Shown here in pieces: positions 17,112 to 26,120 of a stretch of 32,829 nt of DNA. Origin of the DNA: Scybalousia_A sp964639765. Lineage in GTDB: Bacteria; Bacteroidota; Bacteroidia; Bacteroidales; P3. The notes under the pieces are model-generated. The model was not told the origin of the DNA and searched no databases. It saw nothing but the letters and a program-made list of their open reading frames with translations. Each line of letters starts with the position of its first letter. Position 1 is the first letter of the stretch. The position numbers were made by a program, and so were the translations under genes. Location: contig CAZXEN010000023.1 in NCBI GenBank assembly GCA_964639765.1, positions 1-32,829 on the forward strand, read 5' to 3'.

Positions 17112-18152
17112 CTATTTTTTGCCGAAGAAGAATTTGCGGTTAATAAGTTTGTGTTTTGCGTTGAAGATAAAGAAATCCAGCAGTAAGACTATCAAACCTG
17201 CAAGAGCAAACAGATAGAATATAGTGTTATAGTCTCTGTAGGCTAAGGAGGAATATTCTTTTTTGTCCATTTTGTTTATGGATTTCATTATGGAGTTAAG
17301 TCCCAAGGACATATTGCTTGCCTTTACGTATGTGCCCTTGCCCTCTGCAGCGATATTTTTAAGGGTCTGCTCGTTCAGACGGGTGAAAACGGTGTTGCCT
17401 TCCTTGTCTTTTTTGTACTCAACGTTGCCGTTCCTGTCTTTTATCGGTATCCTTACACCCTGGTTGTTTCCTATTCCTATGCAGTTTATTACTGTTCCGT
17501 TCTTGGCTATTGACTTGGAGACTTGTTCTGCTTCAGGTTGGTTGTCTTCTCCGTCAGAAATAAGTATGATAGCTTTGGAACGGTCGTTATCTTTCTGCTC
17601 TCCAAAACTCTGTGCAGCGATACTCAAAGCCTGATTGATGTCCGTACCTTGATAGTCTATGAGTTTTGTGTCAATGATGTCGCAGAACATTCTCGCCGTT
17701 GCATAGTCTGCAGTCAAAGGCAGGAAAGTATAGGCAGAACCTGCAAAAAGAACTATGCCTATTCTGTCATCCTGCATCTGGGAGATAAGTTGTGTAAGGG
17801 CTAACTTTGCCCTTTCCAAGCGGTTTGGGGACAAATCTTCTGCAAGCATGGAATTGGATACGTCCAAACAAACCATAATGTCACAGCCTTTGCGTTCTTT
17901 CTTGTCAACCGTGGATGCTATCTGAGGATTGCTTGCTGCCAAGACAATGAAAGCATATCCTAAACATACAAGTATAAACTTCAGTCTTTGTTTTCCAAAA
18001 GACAACAGGGGAAGAACCTCATCTTGAAGTTTTAGGTCTATGACAGAGTTGAGATGTTTCTTTTCTTTGTATTGCAGAATAAGGAAAAATGCCAAGCCAA
18101 CAGGGATAGCCAGAAGAAAAAACAAAATATTCGGGTATTCAAATCTAAACAT
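17112..18152 (-). CDS. batB: BatB: membrane-anchored von Willebrand factor A protein
   Basis: A 346-residue aerotolerance-type protein. Two N-terminal hydrophobic segments (~8-27 and ~58-73), a periplasm-facing VWA domain with MIDAS motif DVSNS (97-101), a conserved Thr at YQGTDIN and the Asp of ISDGEDN, then a C-terminal helix (~312-332, IFYLFALAGLIVLLLDFFIF). The MIDAS sits at the same residue numbers as in BatA, so the two are paralogues. It starts five bases after the batA stop and is the last gene of the moxR operon; batC, batD and batE do not follow. In Bacteroides the Bat proteins are linked to oxidative stress and envelope function; the ligand is unknown. Confidence 0.9.
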   Translation of the reverse strand: MFRFEYPNILFFLLAIPVGLAFFLILQYKEKKHLNSVIDLKLQDEVLPLLSFGKQRLKFILVCLGYAFIVLAASNPQIASTVDKKERKGCDIMVCLDVSNSMLAEDLSPNRLERAKLALTQLISQMQDDRIGIVLFAGSAYTFLPLTADYATARMFCDIIDTKLIDYQGTDINQALSIAAQSFGEQKDNDRSKAIILISDGEDNQPEAEQVSKSIAKNGTVINCIGIGNNQGVRIPIKDRNGNVEYKKDKEGNTVFTRLNEQTLKNIAAEGKGTYVKASNMSLGLNSIMKSINKMDKKEYSSLAYRDYNTIFYLFALAGLIVLLLDFFIFNAKHKLINRKFFFGKK

Positions 18153-18157
18153 CTTTC

Positions 18158-19147
18158 TTAGTATTTGGTTCTTAATACAGTATATCTTAGGACAGATTCC
18201 AGAAGCAGCAGCAATAATGCTAAATAAGCCAATGTGTCGCCAATATCATTGTTTTGTTCGTACGAAGAAACGTTGATAACGGTTTTCTCCATTTTATCTA
18301 TCTCCTCAAAGATTTCTTTCAGCGAGGAGTTTTTCTTGCTTCTGAAGTATCTGCCTCCTGTTTCTGCGGCAATCTTCTTGAGAAGGGTCTCATCAATCTG
18401 GGCATCTATGGTCTGGCGTTGCACACCTTGAGGGGTAGGAATGGAAATGGAAGCCCTCCCGTCAGATCCTATGCCGATGGTATAGACTCTTATTCCATAT
18501 TTTTTTGCAAACAAGGCAGCAGATTCAGGATCTATCTGTCCGGTGTTGTTTACTCCGTCGGTTATAAGAATAATGGTTTTGCTTTTTGCTTTTGATTCTT
18601 TTATTCTGTTGACAGATACGCTCAAACCATCTCCTATTGCGGTGCCGTCTGCTAATTCTCCAACCTTGGTGGAAGCAAGCAGTTCTATTAAAACATTATG
18701 GTCTATGGTAGGAGGACATTGTGTGAAGGCTTCACCAGAGAACACGACTAAACCTATTTCATCTGTTTTGCGGTTTTGAATAAAGTCCTTGGCAACTTCT
18801 TTTGCACATTCCAGACGGTTAGGCTTGAAATCCTCGGCAAGCATAGATGGAGAAACATCCAAAGCTAACACGATATCTATTCCCATAATGTCTTTGTTGT
18901 GTTTTGAAAAAGAAGAATGAGGACGGGTAATAGCAATGATAAGCAAGGCAAAAACAGCTATCCTTAGCCAATCCGGTAACAATCTGAAACGTATCCTCCA
19001 TGTTTTTCTTGCTGTTTGTAGCTGTGAGAAGTCAGAATATTTTATGGCAGCATATCTTTTCCTGTCTTTCCTTAGAAGAAAATAGACAAGGAAAGGAATT
19101 ATTATCAAGAGCAAAAGCAAATATGGATAAGAAAAAGATATTATCAT
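18158..19147 (-). CDS. batA: BatA: membrane-anchored von Willebrand factor A protein
   Basis: A 329-residue protein with an N-terminal pair of hydrophobic segments (~6-25 and ~60-74), a VWA domain with MIDAS DVSPS (97-101), Thr in ELADGTAIGDG and Asp in LITDGVNN, and a short C-terminal helix (TLAYLALLLLLLESVL). The complete MIDAS predicts divalent-metal-dependent protein binding on the periplasmic side. Its ATG overlaps the stop of the preceding gene by four bases (ATGA), a sign of translational coupling. Belongs to the moxR-DUF58-batAB operon. Confidence 0.92.
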   Translation of the reverse strand: MIISFSYPYLLLLLIIIPFLVYFLLRKDRKRYAAIKYSDFSQLQTARKTWRIRFRLLPDWLRIAVFALLIIAITRPHSSFSKHNKDIMGIDIVLALDVSPSMLAEDFKPNRLECAKEVAKDFIQNRKTDEIGLVVFSGEAFTQCPPTIDHNVLIELLASTKVGELADGTAIGDGLSVSVNRIKESKAKSKTIILITDGVNNTGQIDPESAALFAKKYGIRVYTIGIGSDGRASISIPTPQGVQRQTIDAQIDETLLKKIAAETGGRYFRSKKNSSLKEIFEEIDKMEKTVINVSSYEQNNDIGDTLAYLALLLLLLESVLRYTVLRTKY

Positions 19148-20097
19148 AAAATTTCCTCCTCTTTTTCTTTTGAGTTCTCCTGTTTCTCGGCTATAATGCG
19201 TTTGGTATCCAATACAAAATCTTTTGATTTTTGCATAGTCTCGATATTTTCGTTTATTGAGGGTTGATGTTTTGCAAACTTCACCAAGTCTGCAACAAAG
19301 AACAGATAACGCATTCTTTCAATATTCTCCATGCCGACCTGTTCTTCCTGCAGAGCCTCGACAATTTGTTGGGAAGTCATTTCAAAAGCGTTGATACCAA
19401 AGCGTCTGAAGATATATTTCCAGACAATATCTGTCAGAAGTATGTAGTGTTGTTTTGTCTGGTTGTTTTCTATGTAGTGAGCTTGGCGTAATATGTCCAG
19501 GGATTTCAAGGCTTCTATGTCTTCCGGTATTGTTTCTGTTTGTTTTACAGAAGAAGTTATTCTGTTTTCCCTTCTTTTTCTTAGATATCTTATGAGATAT
19601 ACTGCAGCAAGAACAACGGCAACGCACAATACTGCCAAAAGACATACAGGCAATATCTCCCCAAAAGTAACAGGCACTTTTTCTATTGCTTTCAATTCCT
19701 TTACTTCTATGTTCAGAGTGTCTATTTCAGGAACCTTTATCTTTATTGTTGGAGCAGAGAAAGAATATAGAGCCTGCGTGGTGCTTTGTTTGTATATGGA
19801 ATATTCGGGAAGGGCAATTTCTCCCTCAACAAAAGAAGCGAAAACAAAGCTGTAGGTTATTTCTTTGCTGGTAGTGTCTGTGTGCTGGGAAATAAGGCTA
19901 AGGGTGTCAGAAAAAGCATAATCTGTAGAGAGCACTGTTTCAAAATTTGGTTTAGGAACAGAAAAAGAATATTCTATCCTGTCTCCTATCATAAATTCTC
20001 TTTTGTTGCCTTCTATCTTGCCGGATAATCTTTTTTGGGCAGAAGCAAAGGATACACAGCAAAGAACTATACACAATATGCCAACTATTTTTTTCAT
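19144..20097 (-). CDS. Bat-operon membrane protein (BatI-like position)
   Basis: A 317-residue protein: signal peptide KKIVGILCIVLCCVSFASAQ, an extracytoplasmic beta-rich part (~20-140), one membrane helix around 152-172 (LLAVLCVAVVLAAVYLIRYL), and a cytoplasmic alpha-helical tail rich in Lys/Glu. It lies between the DUF58 gene and batA, the place taken by a poorly described membrane protein in Bacteroides bat operons. The frame runs back to a TTG at 20121, inside the DUF58 gene; the ATG at 20097, one base after the DUF58 stop and just before a good signal peptide, is the better start. No enzyme motif seen. Confidence 0.8.
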   Translation of the reverse strand: MKKIVGILCIVLCCVSFASAQKRLSGKIEGNKREFMIGDRIEYSFSVPKPNFETVLSTDYAFSDTLSLISQHTDTTSKEITYSFVFASFVEGEIALPEYSIYKQSTTQALYSFSAPTIKIKVPEIDTLNIEVKELKAIEKVPVTFGEILPVCLLAVLCVAVVLAAVYLIRYLRKRRENRITSSVKQTETIPEDIEALKSLDILRQAHYIENNQTKQHYILLTDIVWKYIFRRFGINAFEMTSQQIVEALQEEQVGMENIERMRYLFFVADLVKFAKHQPSINENIETMQKSKDFVLDTKRIIAEKQENSKEKEEEIL

Positions 20098-20098
20098 C

Positions 20099-20965
20099 TT
20101 ACATTCTTTCTCTTTTTGCAAACAGTTTTATCAGAGCTTTGGTATAATCATCAGTGCTCAGCAAAGAAATATAATCCACTCCAAGTTTTTTGAGTGTTGT
20201 TTCAAATTCTTTTTCTTTCTTTTTGCGGTATTGATAGAAAAAGTCTCTTGTCGCTTTATCAGAAGTATCCACCCAATGTGTTTTGTTGCTTTCTGCATCT
20301 TTCATCAGAACCAGACCAACATCAGGCAAAACAGTTTCTATTGCGTCATTGACAATGATAGAACATACATCATGTTTCCGAGAAAAAATGGTGAAAGCTT
20401 TGTTTAGTTCGCCAAATCCGTCAGTAATGAAGAAACAGGTACAACGCTTTTTTATAACATTGTTGATGTATTCAAAAGGTTCTTTGAAAGAAGTGGCGGT
20501 TTCTTGCCTTTTAAAAGACAGTATTTCCCGTATTATTCTGAGACAATGGGAAGTTCCTTTTTTGGGAGGAATAAATTTTTCTACCTTGTCGGAAAAAAGA
20601 ATAGCACCTACTTTATCGTTGTTGGAAGTTGCAGAAAAGGCAATAGTGGCAGCAATCTCTGTGATTCTTTCAGATTTAAGGTCTCCTATGGAACCAAAAG
20701 AAGTGGAACCGCTGACATCTATCACAAGCATGATAGTCATCTCTCTTTCTTCTTCAAAGATTTTTACGAAAGGGCGGTTTAGTTTTGCGGATACATTCCA
20801 GTCTATGCTTCGTACTTCATCGCCATAAGTGTATTCCCTTACTTCAGAAAAAGTCATACCTCTTCCTTTAAAAGCACTACGATATTGTCCAGAGAAAACA
20901 TCTTTTGACAATCCTTTTGCACGTATCTCTATTTTTCTGACCTTTTTTAATATATCTAAATCCAT
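20099..20965 (-). CDS. DUF58 domain protein of the bat operon
   Basis: A 288-residue DUF58 protein. It carries the family block GRGMTFSEVREYTYGDEVR with DWNVSAK (residues 35-61) and a VWA-like segment with DVSGS (83-87) and FITDGFGEL. DUF58 proteins pair with MoxR AAA+ ATPases; the partnership is thought to act in maturation or assembly of other proteins, but no reaction is known. No membrane segment, so cytoplasmic. The frame begins two codons earlier at a TTG (20971); the ATG at 20965 is chosen. It lies 67 nt after moxR. Confidence 0.92.
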   Translation of the reverse strand: MDLDILKKVRKIEIRAKGLSKDVFSGQYRSAFKGRGMTFSEVREYTYGDEVRSIDWNVSAKLNRPFVKIFEEEREMTIMLVIDVSGSTSFGSIGDLKSERITEIAATIAFSATSNNDKVGAILFSDKVEKFIPPKKGTSHCLRIIREILSFKRQETATSFKEPFEYINNVIKKRCTCFFITDGFGELNKAFTIFSRKHDVCSIIVNDAIETVLPDVGLVLMKDAESNKTHWVDTSDKATRDFFYQYRKKKEKEFETTLKKLGVDYISLLSTDDYTKALIKLFAKRERM

Positions 20966-21032
20966 TGTCAATACTCTTTTGGGAGTTAAGCAGAAAAATC
21001 AGTTTGAAAACAGATATTTTTTAAGAATAGAA

Positions 21033-22016
21033 TCAAGGAACATCTACACGGTTGATAATTTCGTTGATAATCTCTTCACTCGTTATGTTTTCTGCCTCTG
21101 CTTCATAGGTTAGACCTATTCTATGACGCATGACATCAGGACAAACAGCGATAACATCTTCTGGTATTACATAGCCTCTGCGGTTTATGAAAGCGTATGC
21201 TCTTGCAGCTAAGGCCAGACATATTGTTGCACGAGGAGAACCTCCAAAAGATATGAAATGTTTGATTTGTTCCAGTTTATACTGTTCAGGGAAACGCGAA
21301 GCAAAGACAATATCTGTTATGTAATTCATTATCTTTTGGTCAATATAGACTTGTTTCACAATTTCTCTTGCCCGTATAATATCTTCCTTGCCGACAACCG
21401 GAGTAACAGTATTCTGTGTCATGGCAAGTTTTTGTCTGAGAATTTCTCTTTCTTCCTCTATTGTAGGATAGCTTACCACAACTTTAAGCATGAACCTGTC
21501 CAACTGTGCTTCAGGCAAAGGATATGTTCCTTCCTGTTCTATTGGATTTTGTGTAGCAAGCACAAGGAACGGCTTTTCCAAGCCATAAGTATTGTCTCCA
21601 ATGGTTATTTGTCTTTCTTGCATGGCTTCCAAAAGGGCAGACTGTACTTTTGCTGGAGCACGGTTTATTTCATCTGCAAGAATAAAGTTGGAGAATATAG
21701 GTCCTTTCTTTACATCAAAACTACTCTTCTGAGGATTGTATATCATTGTACCAATAACGTCAGCAGGTAACAGGTCAGGAGTAAATTGAATACGTGAAAA
21801 ACCTGCACTGATGCTTTTGGCAAGAGAAGATATTGCCAAGGTTTTAGCTAATCCAGGCACACCTTCCAAAAGAATATGCCCGTCTGATAACAATCCTATC
21901 AAAAGACGCTCCACCATGTTTTTTTGTCCCACGATGGTTTTGCTTATCTCGTCTGTTATTGTTTTAACAAAAGCGCTTTCTCTTTCTATTTCTCTGTTAA
22001 GTTCAGTTATATCCAT
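21033..22016 (-). CDS. moxR: MoxR-family AAA+ ATPase
   Basis: A 327-residue MoxR AAA+ ATPase with Walker A GVPGLAKT (52-59), Walker B FILADEIN (111-118), the sensor block ATQNPIEQEGTYPLPEAQLD and a C-terminal lid ending with SPRATICLALAARAYAF. MoxR proteins act as chaperones for VWA-domain partners; here the partners would be the DUF58, BatA and BatB proteins encoded next. Full length, ATG start. A 24-nt palindrome separates it from hddC, so it may have its own start of transcription or be read through from hddA. Confidence 0.95.
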   Translation of the reverse strand: MDITELNREIERESAFVKTITDEISKTIVGQKNMVERLLIGLLSDGHILLEGVPGLAKTLAISSLAKSISAGFSRIQFTPDLLPADVIGTMIYNPQKSSFDVKKGPIFSNFILADEINRAPAKVQSALLEAMQERQITIGDNTYGLEKPFLVLATQNPIEQEGTYPLPEAQLDRFMLKVVVSYPTIEEEREILRQKLAMTQNTVTPVVGKEDIIRAREIVKQVYIDQKIMNYITDIVFASRFPEQYKLEQIKHFISFGGSPRATICLALAARAYAFINRRGYVIPEDVIAVCPDVMRHRIGLTYEAEAENITSEEIINEIINRVDVP

Positions 22017-22038
22017 GATTTAGAAATTCTTGTTAGAC

Positions 22039-22062
22039 AATAAAAAAAACGTTTTTTTTATT
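22039..22062. terminator. Perfect A/T palindrome between hddC and moxR
   Basis: A 24-nt perfect palindrome centred on ACGT: AATAAAAAAAAC followed directly by its reverse complement. It could act as a weak terminator or attenuator in the minus-strand operon. It is A/T-only apart from the central CG, so hairpin strength is low. Confidence 0.45.
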
Positions 22063-22068
22063 TCTTTA

Positions 22069-22773
22069 TTATTTTTGGGAAGAAAATATTTCAAGGTCCT
22101 GCTGCGCTTTCTGATAGTCTTCGGGGACGCCTATGTCTATAAAATATCCGTCATAGACAAAACCATAGATGTCTTTTCGTTTTCCCAGTATTTCTTTTTC
22201 GAACGAAAACTTATCCGCAAGAGAATCAAGGCTGAGTTTTTCTTTGTTGATGATATACACGCCGCAATTGATGAAGCCTTGCTTGCAAAATGTTTTTTCG
22301 GCGAAGTTGGTGATTAAATTGTTTGAGTCTATGCTTACGTTTCCATATCTTTCAAAGTTTTTCATTTCCTTTAGGGCAAGGACAACAGAGCAGTCTAAGT
22401 TGGAGTATTGGCTTTGCAAGTCATTTATATCGGCAAGAAAAAGAGAATCGCCGTTTATTACCAAAACATCATTGTCTATGGTTTTACTTAGAGCGAATCT
22501 GATTCCACCTCCTGTGCCCAATTGTTCTGTTTCTACGACGTAATCAAGGACAAACGGATAATTCTTTTCTATGGTCTTTATCCATGATATCACCATTGAA
22601 GCTTTGTATCCAAGAGAAAGAACAACTTTTTCTATATTGAAATTTATCAAGTACTCCAACCAATAATAAAGAAAAGGTTTGCCATTAACTTCTGCCATGC
22701 ATTTTGGTTTGTCACTTACGACAGAACGTAATCTTGTTCCCAATCCTCCTGCGAGAATAACAACTTCTTTCAT
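22069..22773 (-). CDS. hddC: D-glycero-D-manno-heptose 1-phosphate guanylyltransferase-like nucleotidyltransferase
   Basis: A 234-residue sugar-phosphate nucleotidyltransferase. The N-terminal signature is LAGGLGTRLRSVVSDKPKCM (residues 7-26), with the nucleotide-binding G-G-x-G-T-R-L and the KPK lysine; further on are TGGGIRFA, the metal-binding VINGDSLF and a terminal YFIDIGVPEDYQKA. Heptose versus another sugar is decided by the neighbour: hddA starts 11 bases upstream in the same operon, so the pair should carry out the kinase and guanylyltransferase steps towards GDP-D-glycero-alpha-D-manno-heptose. gmhA and gmhB are not in the window. Confidence 0.85.
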   Translation of the reverse strand: MKEVVILAGGLGTRLRSVVSDKPKCMAEVNGKPFLYYWLEYLINFNIEKVVLSLGYKASMVISWIKTIEKNYPFVLDYVVETEQLGTGGGIRFALSKTIDNDVLVINGDSLFLADINDLQSQYSNLDCSVVLALKEMKNFERYGNVSIDSNNLITNFAEKTFCKQGFINCGVYIINKEKLSLDSLADKFSFEKEILGKRKDIYGFVYDGYFIDIGVPEDYQKAQQDLEIFSSQK

Positions 22774-22784
22774 CTATGAAAAAA

Positions 22785-23822
22785 TTATTTTATATGCCAA
22801 CCATGAGTTCCGTCATCAGTAAATTGAAACGGTATTGTTCTTCCTTCCAATTTATCCAATGCACTCATAAGATTGTATTTGTTTTCTGGTTTTGTTATAA
22901 GGGTAATAAAACCTCCGCCACCTGCTCCAGAAACTTTGGCTGCCAAAGCTCCGTTTTTATAAGCTAATTCCACAACTTCATCTATCATTGTGTTGGAGAT
23001 GCTTTTTGCCAGCTTCTTTTTATCTTCCCAGCCTTGACGCATTATGTTTGCAAATCCGATTATGTCACCAAACAACAAACATTGTTTCATATCTTTTGCA
23101 CTCTGCTTTATCTTGTGAAGGGAGTCCAGAGTCTTGTTGTTGCCTTTTTCTGTATTGGCTTTTTGTTCGTCTATTATTTTTGCAGAAGAGCGGGATGCAC
23201 CTGTATAGTATAAAAGCATAGAGGCTTCCAGTTCATCTTTTATCCAGCGTTTTATTTTAAGAGGATTGACAATGACCATGTCGTTTTGCAGAAACTCCAT
23301 ATAGTTAAATCCTCCGAAAGCAGCAGCGTATTGATCCTGTTTTCCTCCGGCAAGACATAAGTCAAGACGTTCTATTTCATAAGCCAGGCGTGCTATTTCA
23401 TAATCTCCCATAGGAAGTTTTAGCCATTCAACAAAAGCTTTCAATATACAGACAACCATAGTTGAAGAAGAACCTAAACCAGAACCGGCAGGAGCATCTG
23501 AATATGTTGTCATCTTAAAAGAAAGAGCAGGAAGATTATAGTCTTTTACTATTCTGTTGTATACACCTTTTCCTAAAGACAATACTCCATTTATAGGGAG
23601 AGTCTTTTGAGAAGGAAATACTTCTCTTTCATTTATATCAGATGCATATATTTCTATAGAACCATCTGTTGTTTTTTCTATAGTACAGTAAGCATAAAGG
23701 TTTATTGTTGCGTTTAGAACCAAACCGCCGAACTTGTCACTGTAAGGAGAAACATCTGTTCCTCCACCAGCAAGACCTAAGCGTAGAGGAGCCTTACTTC
23801 TTATTATGTGTGTTTCATTCAT
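22785..23822 (-). CDS. hddA: D-glycero-alpha-D-manno-heptose 7-phosphate kinase (GHMP kinase)
   Basis: A 345-residue GHMP kinase that phosphorylates heptose 7-phosphate at C1. Visible are the start RSKAPLRLGLAGGGTDVSPY (9-28), the ATP-binding loop APAGSGLGSSSTM (110-122) and the third motif KVSGAGGGGFITLI near residue 300. Length and motifs fit HddA rather than mevalonate or galactokinases. First gene of the minus-strand operon, with a TACCTTTG promoter 22 nt before its ATG. The product feeds GDP-heptose for S-layer, capsule or LPS-type glycans. Confidence 0.9.
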   Translation of the reverse strand: MNETHIIRSKAPLRLGLAGGGTDVSPYSDKFGGLVLNATINLYAYCTIEKTTDGSIEIYASDINEREVFPSQKTLPINGVLSLGKGVYNRIVKDYNLPALSFKMTTYSDAPAGSGLGSSSTMVVCILKAFVEWLKLPMGDYEIARLAYEIERLDLCLAGGKQDQYAAAFGGFNYMEFLQNDMVIVNPLKIKRWIKDELEASMLLYYTGASRSSAKIIDEQKANTEKGNNKTLDSLHKIKQSAKDMKQCLLFGDIIGFANIMRQGWEDKKKLAKSISNTMIDEVVELAYKNGALAAKVSGAGGGGFITLITKPENKYNLMSALDKLEGRTIPFQFTDDGTHGWHIK

Positions 23823-23843
23823 ACCAATAACATTTTATATTTG

Positions 23844-23851
23844 CAAAGGTA
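23844..23851 (-). promoter_or_regulatory. Minus-7 promoter box of hddA
   Basis: Reads TACCTTTG on the minus strand, 22 nt before the hddA ATG. The 15 bases directly upstream (TTAAAAATATTTTCC) match 12 of 15 positions of the corresponding stretch of the divergent promoter at 23901. A chance plus-strand TATATTTG abuts it at 23836-23843. Confidence 0.6.
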
Positions 23852-23885
23852 GGAAAATATTTTTAAATAAGTATAGAATAGTTTA

Positions 23886-23908
23886 TTCAAAATAATTTTC
23901 TATCTTTG
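23886..23908 (+). promoter_or_regulatory. Promoter of the acetyltransferase-epimerase-flippase operon
   Basis: TATCTTTG (23901-23908) fits TAnnTTTG. The preceding 14-mer TTCAAAATAATTTT is identical, and at the same distance, in the promoter at 29888-29910. An apparent TTG start at 23906 lies within the box. Confidence 0.65.
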
Positions 23909-23929
23909 CAATTCAAAACAGATTTTGGT

Positions 23930-25081
23930 ATGAATGACATTACAATAAAAGAAGTTTATCTTGACAGGGCAACAAACCAGTTTAGCAGCAGAACTTTGTT
24001 CAAAGCCTTTTTAAAATTTCCTTATAAGTTGTTGAAAGATGACAAGATGTTTATCCCTCCTTTGTATATGGATGAAAAAAATACCTTTAATCCGAAGAAA
24101 AATCCTGCTTTGGAGTGGTGTGAATTCATGATATTTCTTGCATATAAAGAAGACAAACTTTGCGGCAGGGTATGTGCTATAATAAATAGCAAGGCAAACG
24201 AAATCTGGAATAGAAAATATTTGCGTTTTGGTTGGCTGGATTTCACAGATGATGCAGATGTTTCCAATGCTCTTTTTGCAAAGCTGGAGGAATTCGCAAA
24301 ACAGAAAGGCTTGGAAAAAATAGTCGGACCAATGGGATTTACAGATATGGATAAGGAAGGAATGATGGTTGAGGGATTTGATACTCTTTGTCCTATGGCT
24401 GCTCTGTATAATCCTCCTTATTATCCAAAACATCTTGAACGCATTGGTTTTACAAAAGAAGTTGACTGGGTTCAATATGAAATACCTGCCTCTCAACCTA
24501 TACCGGAAAAGATTTTAAAAATAAATAATCTTATTTCAGAGAAATACAATCTTAGGATTGTCCCTGAAATAAAAAAAAGCGAGCTTGTAGAACGCTATGG
24601 ATATAAGATTTTCTCTACTCTTAACAAGGCTTTCTCAGGATTATACGGCTATGTTCCTTTGACAGACAAGATGATACAATACTATATAAAACAATATTTT
24701 CCTTTTTTGGACAAAAAACTTATTTGTCTTGTTGTGGACGAGAAAGACGATGTGGTTGCTTTTGGAATAAGTATGCCTACTCTTTCCCGTGCATTGCAAA
24801 AGTCAAAAGGCAGACTGTTCCCGTTTGGTTGGTATCATATTTTAAAGGCGTTGAAAAACTATGATTATATAGATTTATATCTTAATGGAGTAGATCCTGA
24901 ATGGCAAAACAAAGGAGTACATTCCATTTATTATGCCAAGATGAATGAAAACTACATAAAGCTTGGTTCAAAGATGGCTATTGCCAATCCACAGTTGGAA
25001 ACCAACCAAGCCTCTCAGGTTTGGACAAAATACGACAGCAAGGTTGCAATAAGAAGAAGAGCTTACATAAAAAACGTATAA
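23930..25081 (+). CDS. GNAT-type acetyltransferase-like protein (YghO-like)
   Basis: A 383-residue cytoplasmic protein without membrane segments. It resembles the YghO-like family of large GNAT-fold proteins: FIPPLYMDEKNTFNPKKNP (45-63), GRVCAIIN, the middle block EKIVGPMGFTDMDKEGMM, then YPKHLERIGF, and a C-terminal half with VAFGISMP and NGVDPEWQNKGVHSIYY, which looks like a second acetyl-CoA-binding-type segment. Acceptor unknown. The frame extends to a TTG (23906) within the promoter; the ATG at 23930 is chosen. The epimerase gene follows after 12 bases. A role in modifying a lipid or sugar of the envelope is a guess from context. Confidence 0.72.
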   Translation: MNDITIKEVYLDRATNQFSSRTLFKAFLKFPYKLLKDDKMFIPPLYMDEKNTFNPKKNPALEWCEFMIFLAYKEDKLCGRVCAIINSKANEIWNRKYLRFGWLDFTDDADVSNALFAKLEEFAKQKGLEKIVGPMGFTDMDKEGMMVEGFDTLCPMAALYNPPYYPKHLERIGFTKEVDWVQYEIPASQPIPEKILKINNLISEKYNLRIVPEIKKSELVERYGYKIFSTLNKAFSGLYGYVPLTDKMIQYYIKQYFPFLDKKLICLVVDEKDDVVAFGISMPTLSRALQKSKGRLFPFGWYHILKALKNYDYIDLYLNGVDPEWQNKGVHSIYYAKMNENYIKLGSKMAIANPQLETNQASQVWTKYDSKVAIRRRAYIKNV

Positions 25082-25093
25082 AATACAGCAAAG

Positions 25094-26080
25094 ATGAAAA
25101 AAGTTTTAGTTACAGGGGCAAGCGGATTCATAGGAAGTACTCTATGTGATATGCTTTTGCAGAAAGAAGATGTGGAAGTATGGGCAGGAATCAGAAAATC
25201 TTCAAGCAGAAAATATCTTCAGGATACGAGATTGAGTTTTATTGATTTGGATTACAACAATCCTAATCATCTGAAAGAACAGCTCCAGACAGAAAATTTT
25301 GATACTATCTTTCATCTTGCAGGACTTACCAAGGCAAAATCCCAGAAGGAATTTGACAAAGTAAATTTCCATTATACCAAAAACCTGGTTGATTCCATAA
25401 AAGATTTGGATTGTAAACTTATATATATGTCTTCTTTTGCCGCTCACGGACCTGCAGGGGAAAATCCTTTTGTATGTGCAAAGGTAAGTGATACGAATCA
25501 ACCAAACACAATGTATGGAATAAGCAAACTTAAGGCAGAAGAATACATAAACCAAAACTGTACCAACAGATTTATTATCTTGCGTCCAACCGGTGTCTAT
25601 GGCGAAAGAGAAAAAGACTATTTTGTTTATTTCAAGACAATAAAATCCCATATTGATGCGACTCTTGGCAGACCAAAACAAAGACTTACATTCATATATT
25701 CCAAAGACCTTTGCAAAGCATGTATCCTTGCAGCCCAAGACAGAGAACTGACAGGCAAGACTTATTTTGTCTCTGACGGCAATGTATATCTGGACAGCGA
25801 GTTTTCAGATATAACAAAAAAAGTTTTTGGCACTTGGACTGTTTCCATTCGTTTTCCTTTGTGGATAGTTAAATGTTTTTCTTCTTGTCTGGATAGTTTC
25901 GGCAGATTAATAGGTAAACAGTTTACCCTAAACAAAGACAAATACAACCTTCTTGCAGCAAGAAATTGGGAATGTGATATAGAAGACCTGAAAAATGATT
26001 TGGGTTTCAACGCCGATTATGATTTAACAAAAGGAGTAGAGGAATGTATTGCTTGGTACAAGAAAGAGAAATGGTTATAA
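25094..26080 (+). CDS. NAD-dependent epimerase/dehydratase (extended SDR)
   Basis: A 328-residue extended short-chain dehydrogenase/reductase acting on nucleotide sugars or related substrates. NAD-binding GASGFIGS (8-15) is the GxxGxxG motif; the catalytic pair is in YGISK (about 141-145), with the Ser of YMSSFAAHG upstream. A C-terminal hydrophobic stretch (VSIRFPLWIVKCFSSCL) is unusual for soluble UDP-sugar epimerases and more like the SDRs found with lipid or polyisoprenoid substrates. Exact reaction undecided. Middle gene of the operon from 23930 to 27650. Confidence 0.82.
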   Translation: MKKVLVTGASGFIGSTLCDMLLQKEDVEVWAGIRKSSSRKYLQDTRLSFIDLDYNNPNHLKEQLQTENFDTIFHLAGLTKAKSQKEFDKVNFHYTKNLVDSIKDLDCKLIYMSSFAAHGPAGENPFVCAKVSDTNQPNTMYGISKLKAEEYINQNCTNRFIILRPTGVYGEREKDYFVYFKTIKSHIDATLGRPKQRLTFIYSKDLCKACILAAQDRELTGKTYFVSDGNVYLDSEFSDITKKVFGTWTVSIRFPLWIVKCFSSCLDSFGRLIGKQFTLNKDKYNLLAARNWECDIEDLKNDLGFNADYDLTKGVEECIAWYKKEKWL

Positions 26081-26120
26081 ACGCCTAAAAACAAAAAAAG
26101 AAATTTCTACTCTTGTAGAT

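Noticed and set aside
20283..20828. 181-codon open frame on the plus strand
   Set aside because: Antisense to the DUF58 gene, whose motifs are unambiguous.
23836..23843. Additional plus-strand promoter TATATTTG before the acetyltransferase gene
   Set aside because: It abuts the hddA minus-7 box head to head, and a better-placed TATCTTTG lies at 23901; likely chance in A/T-rich DNA.
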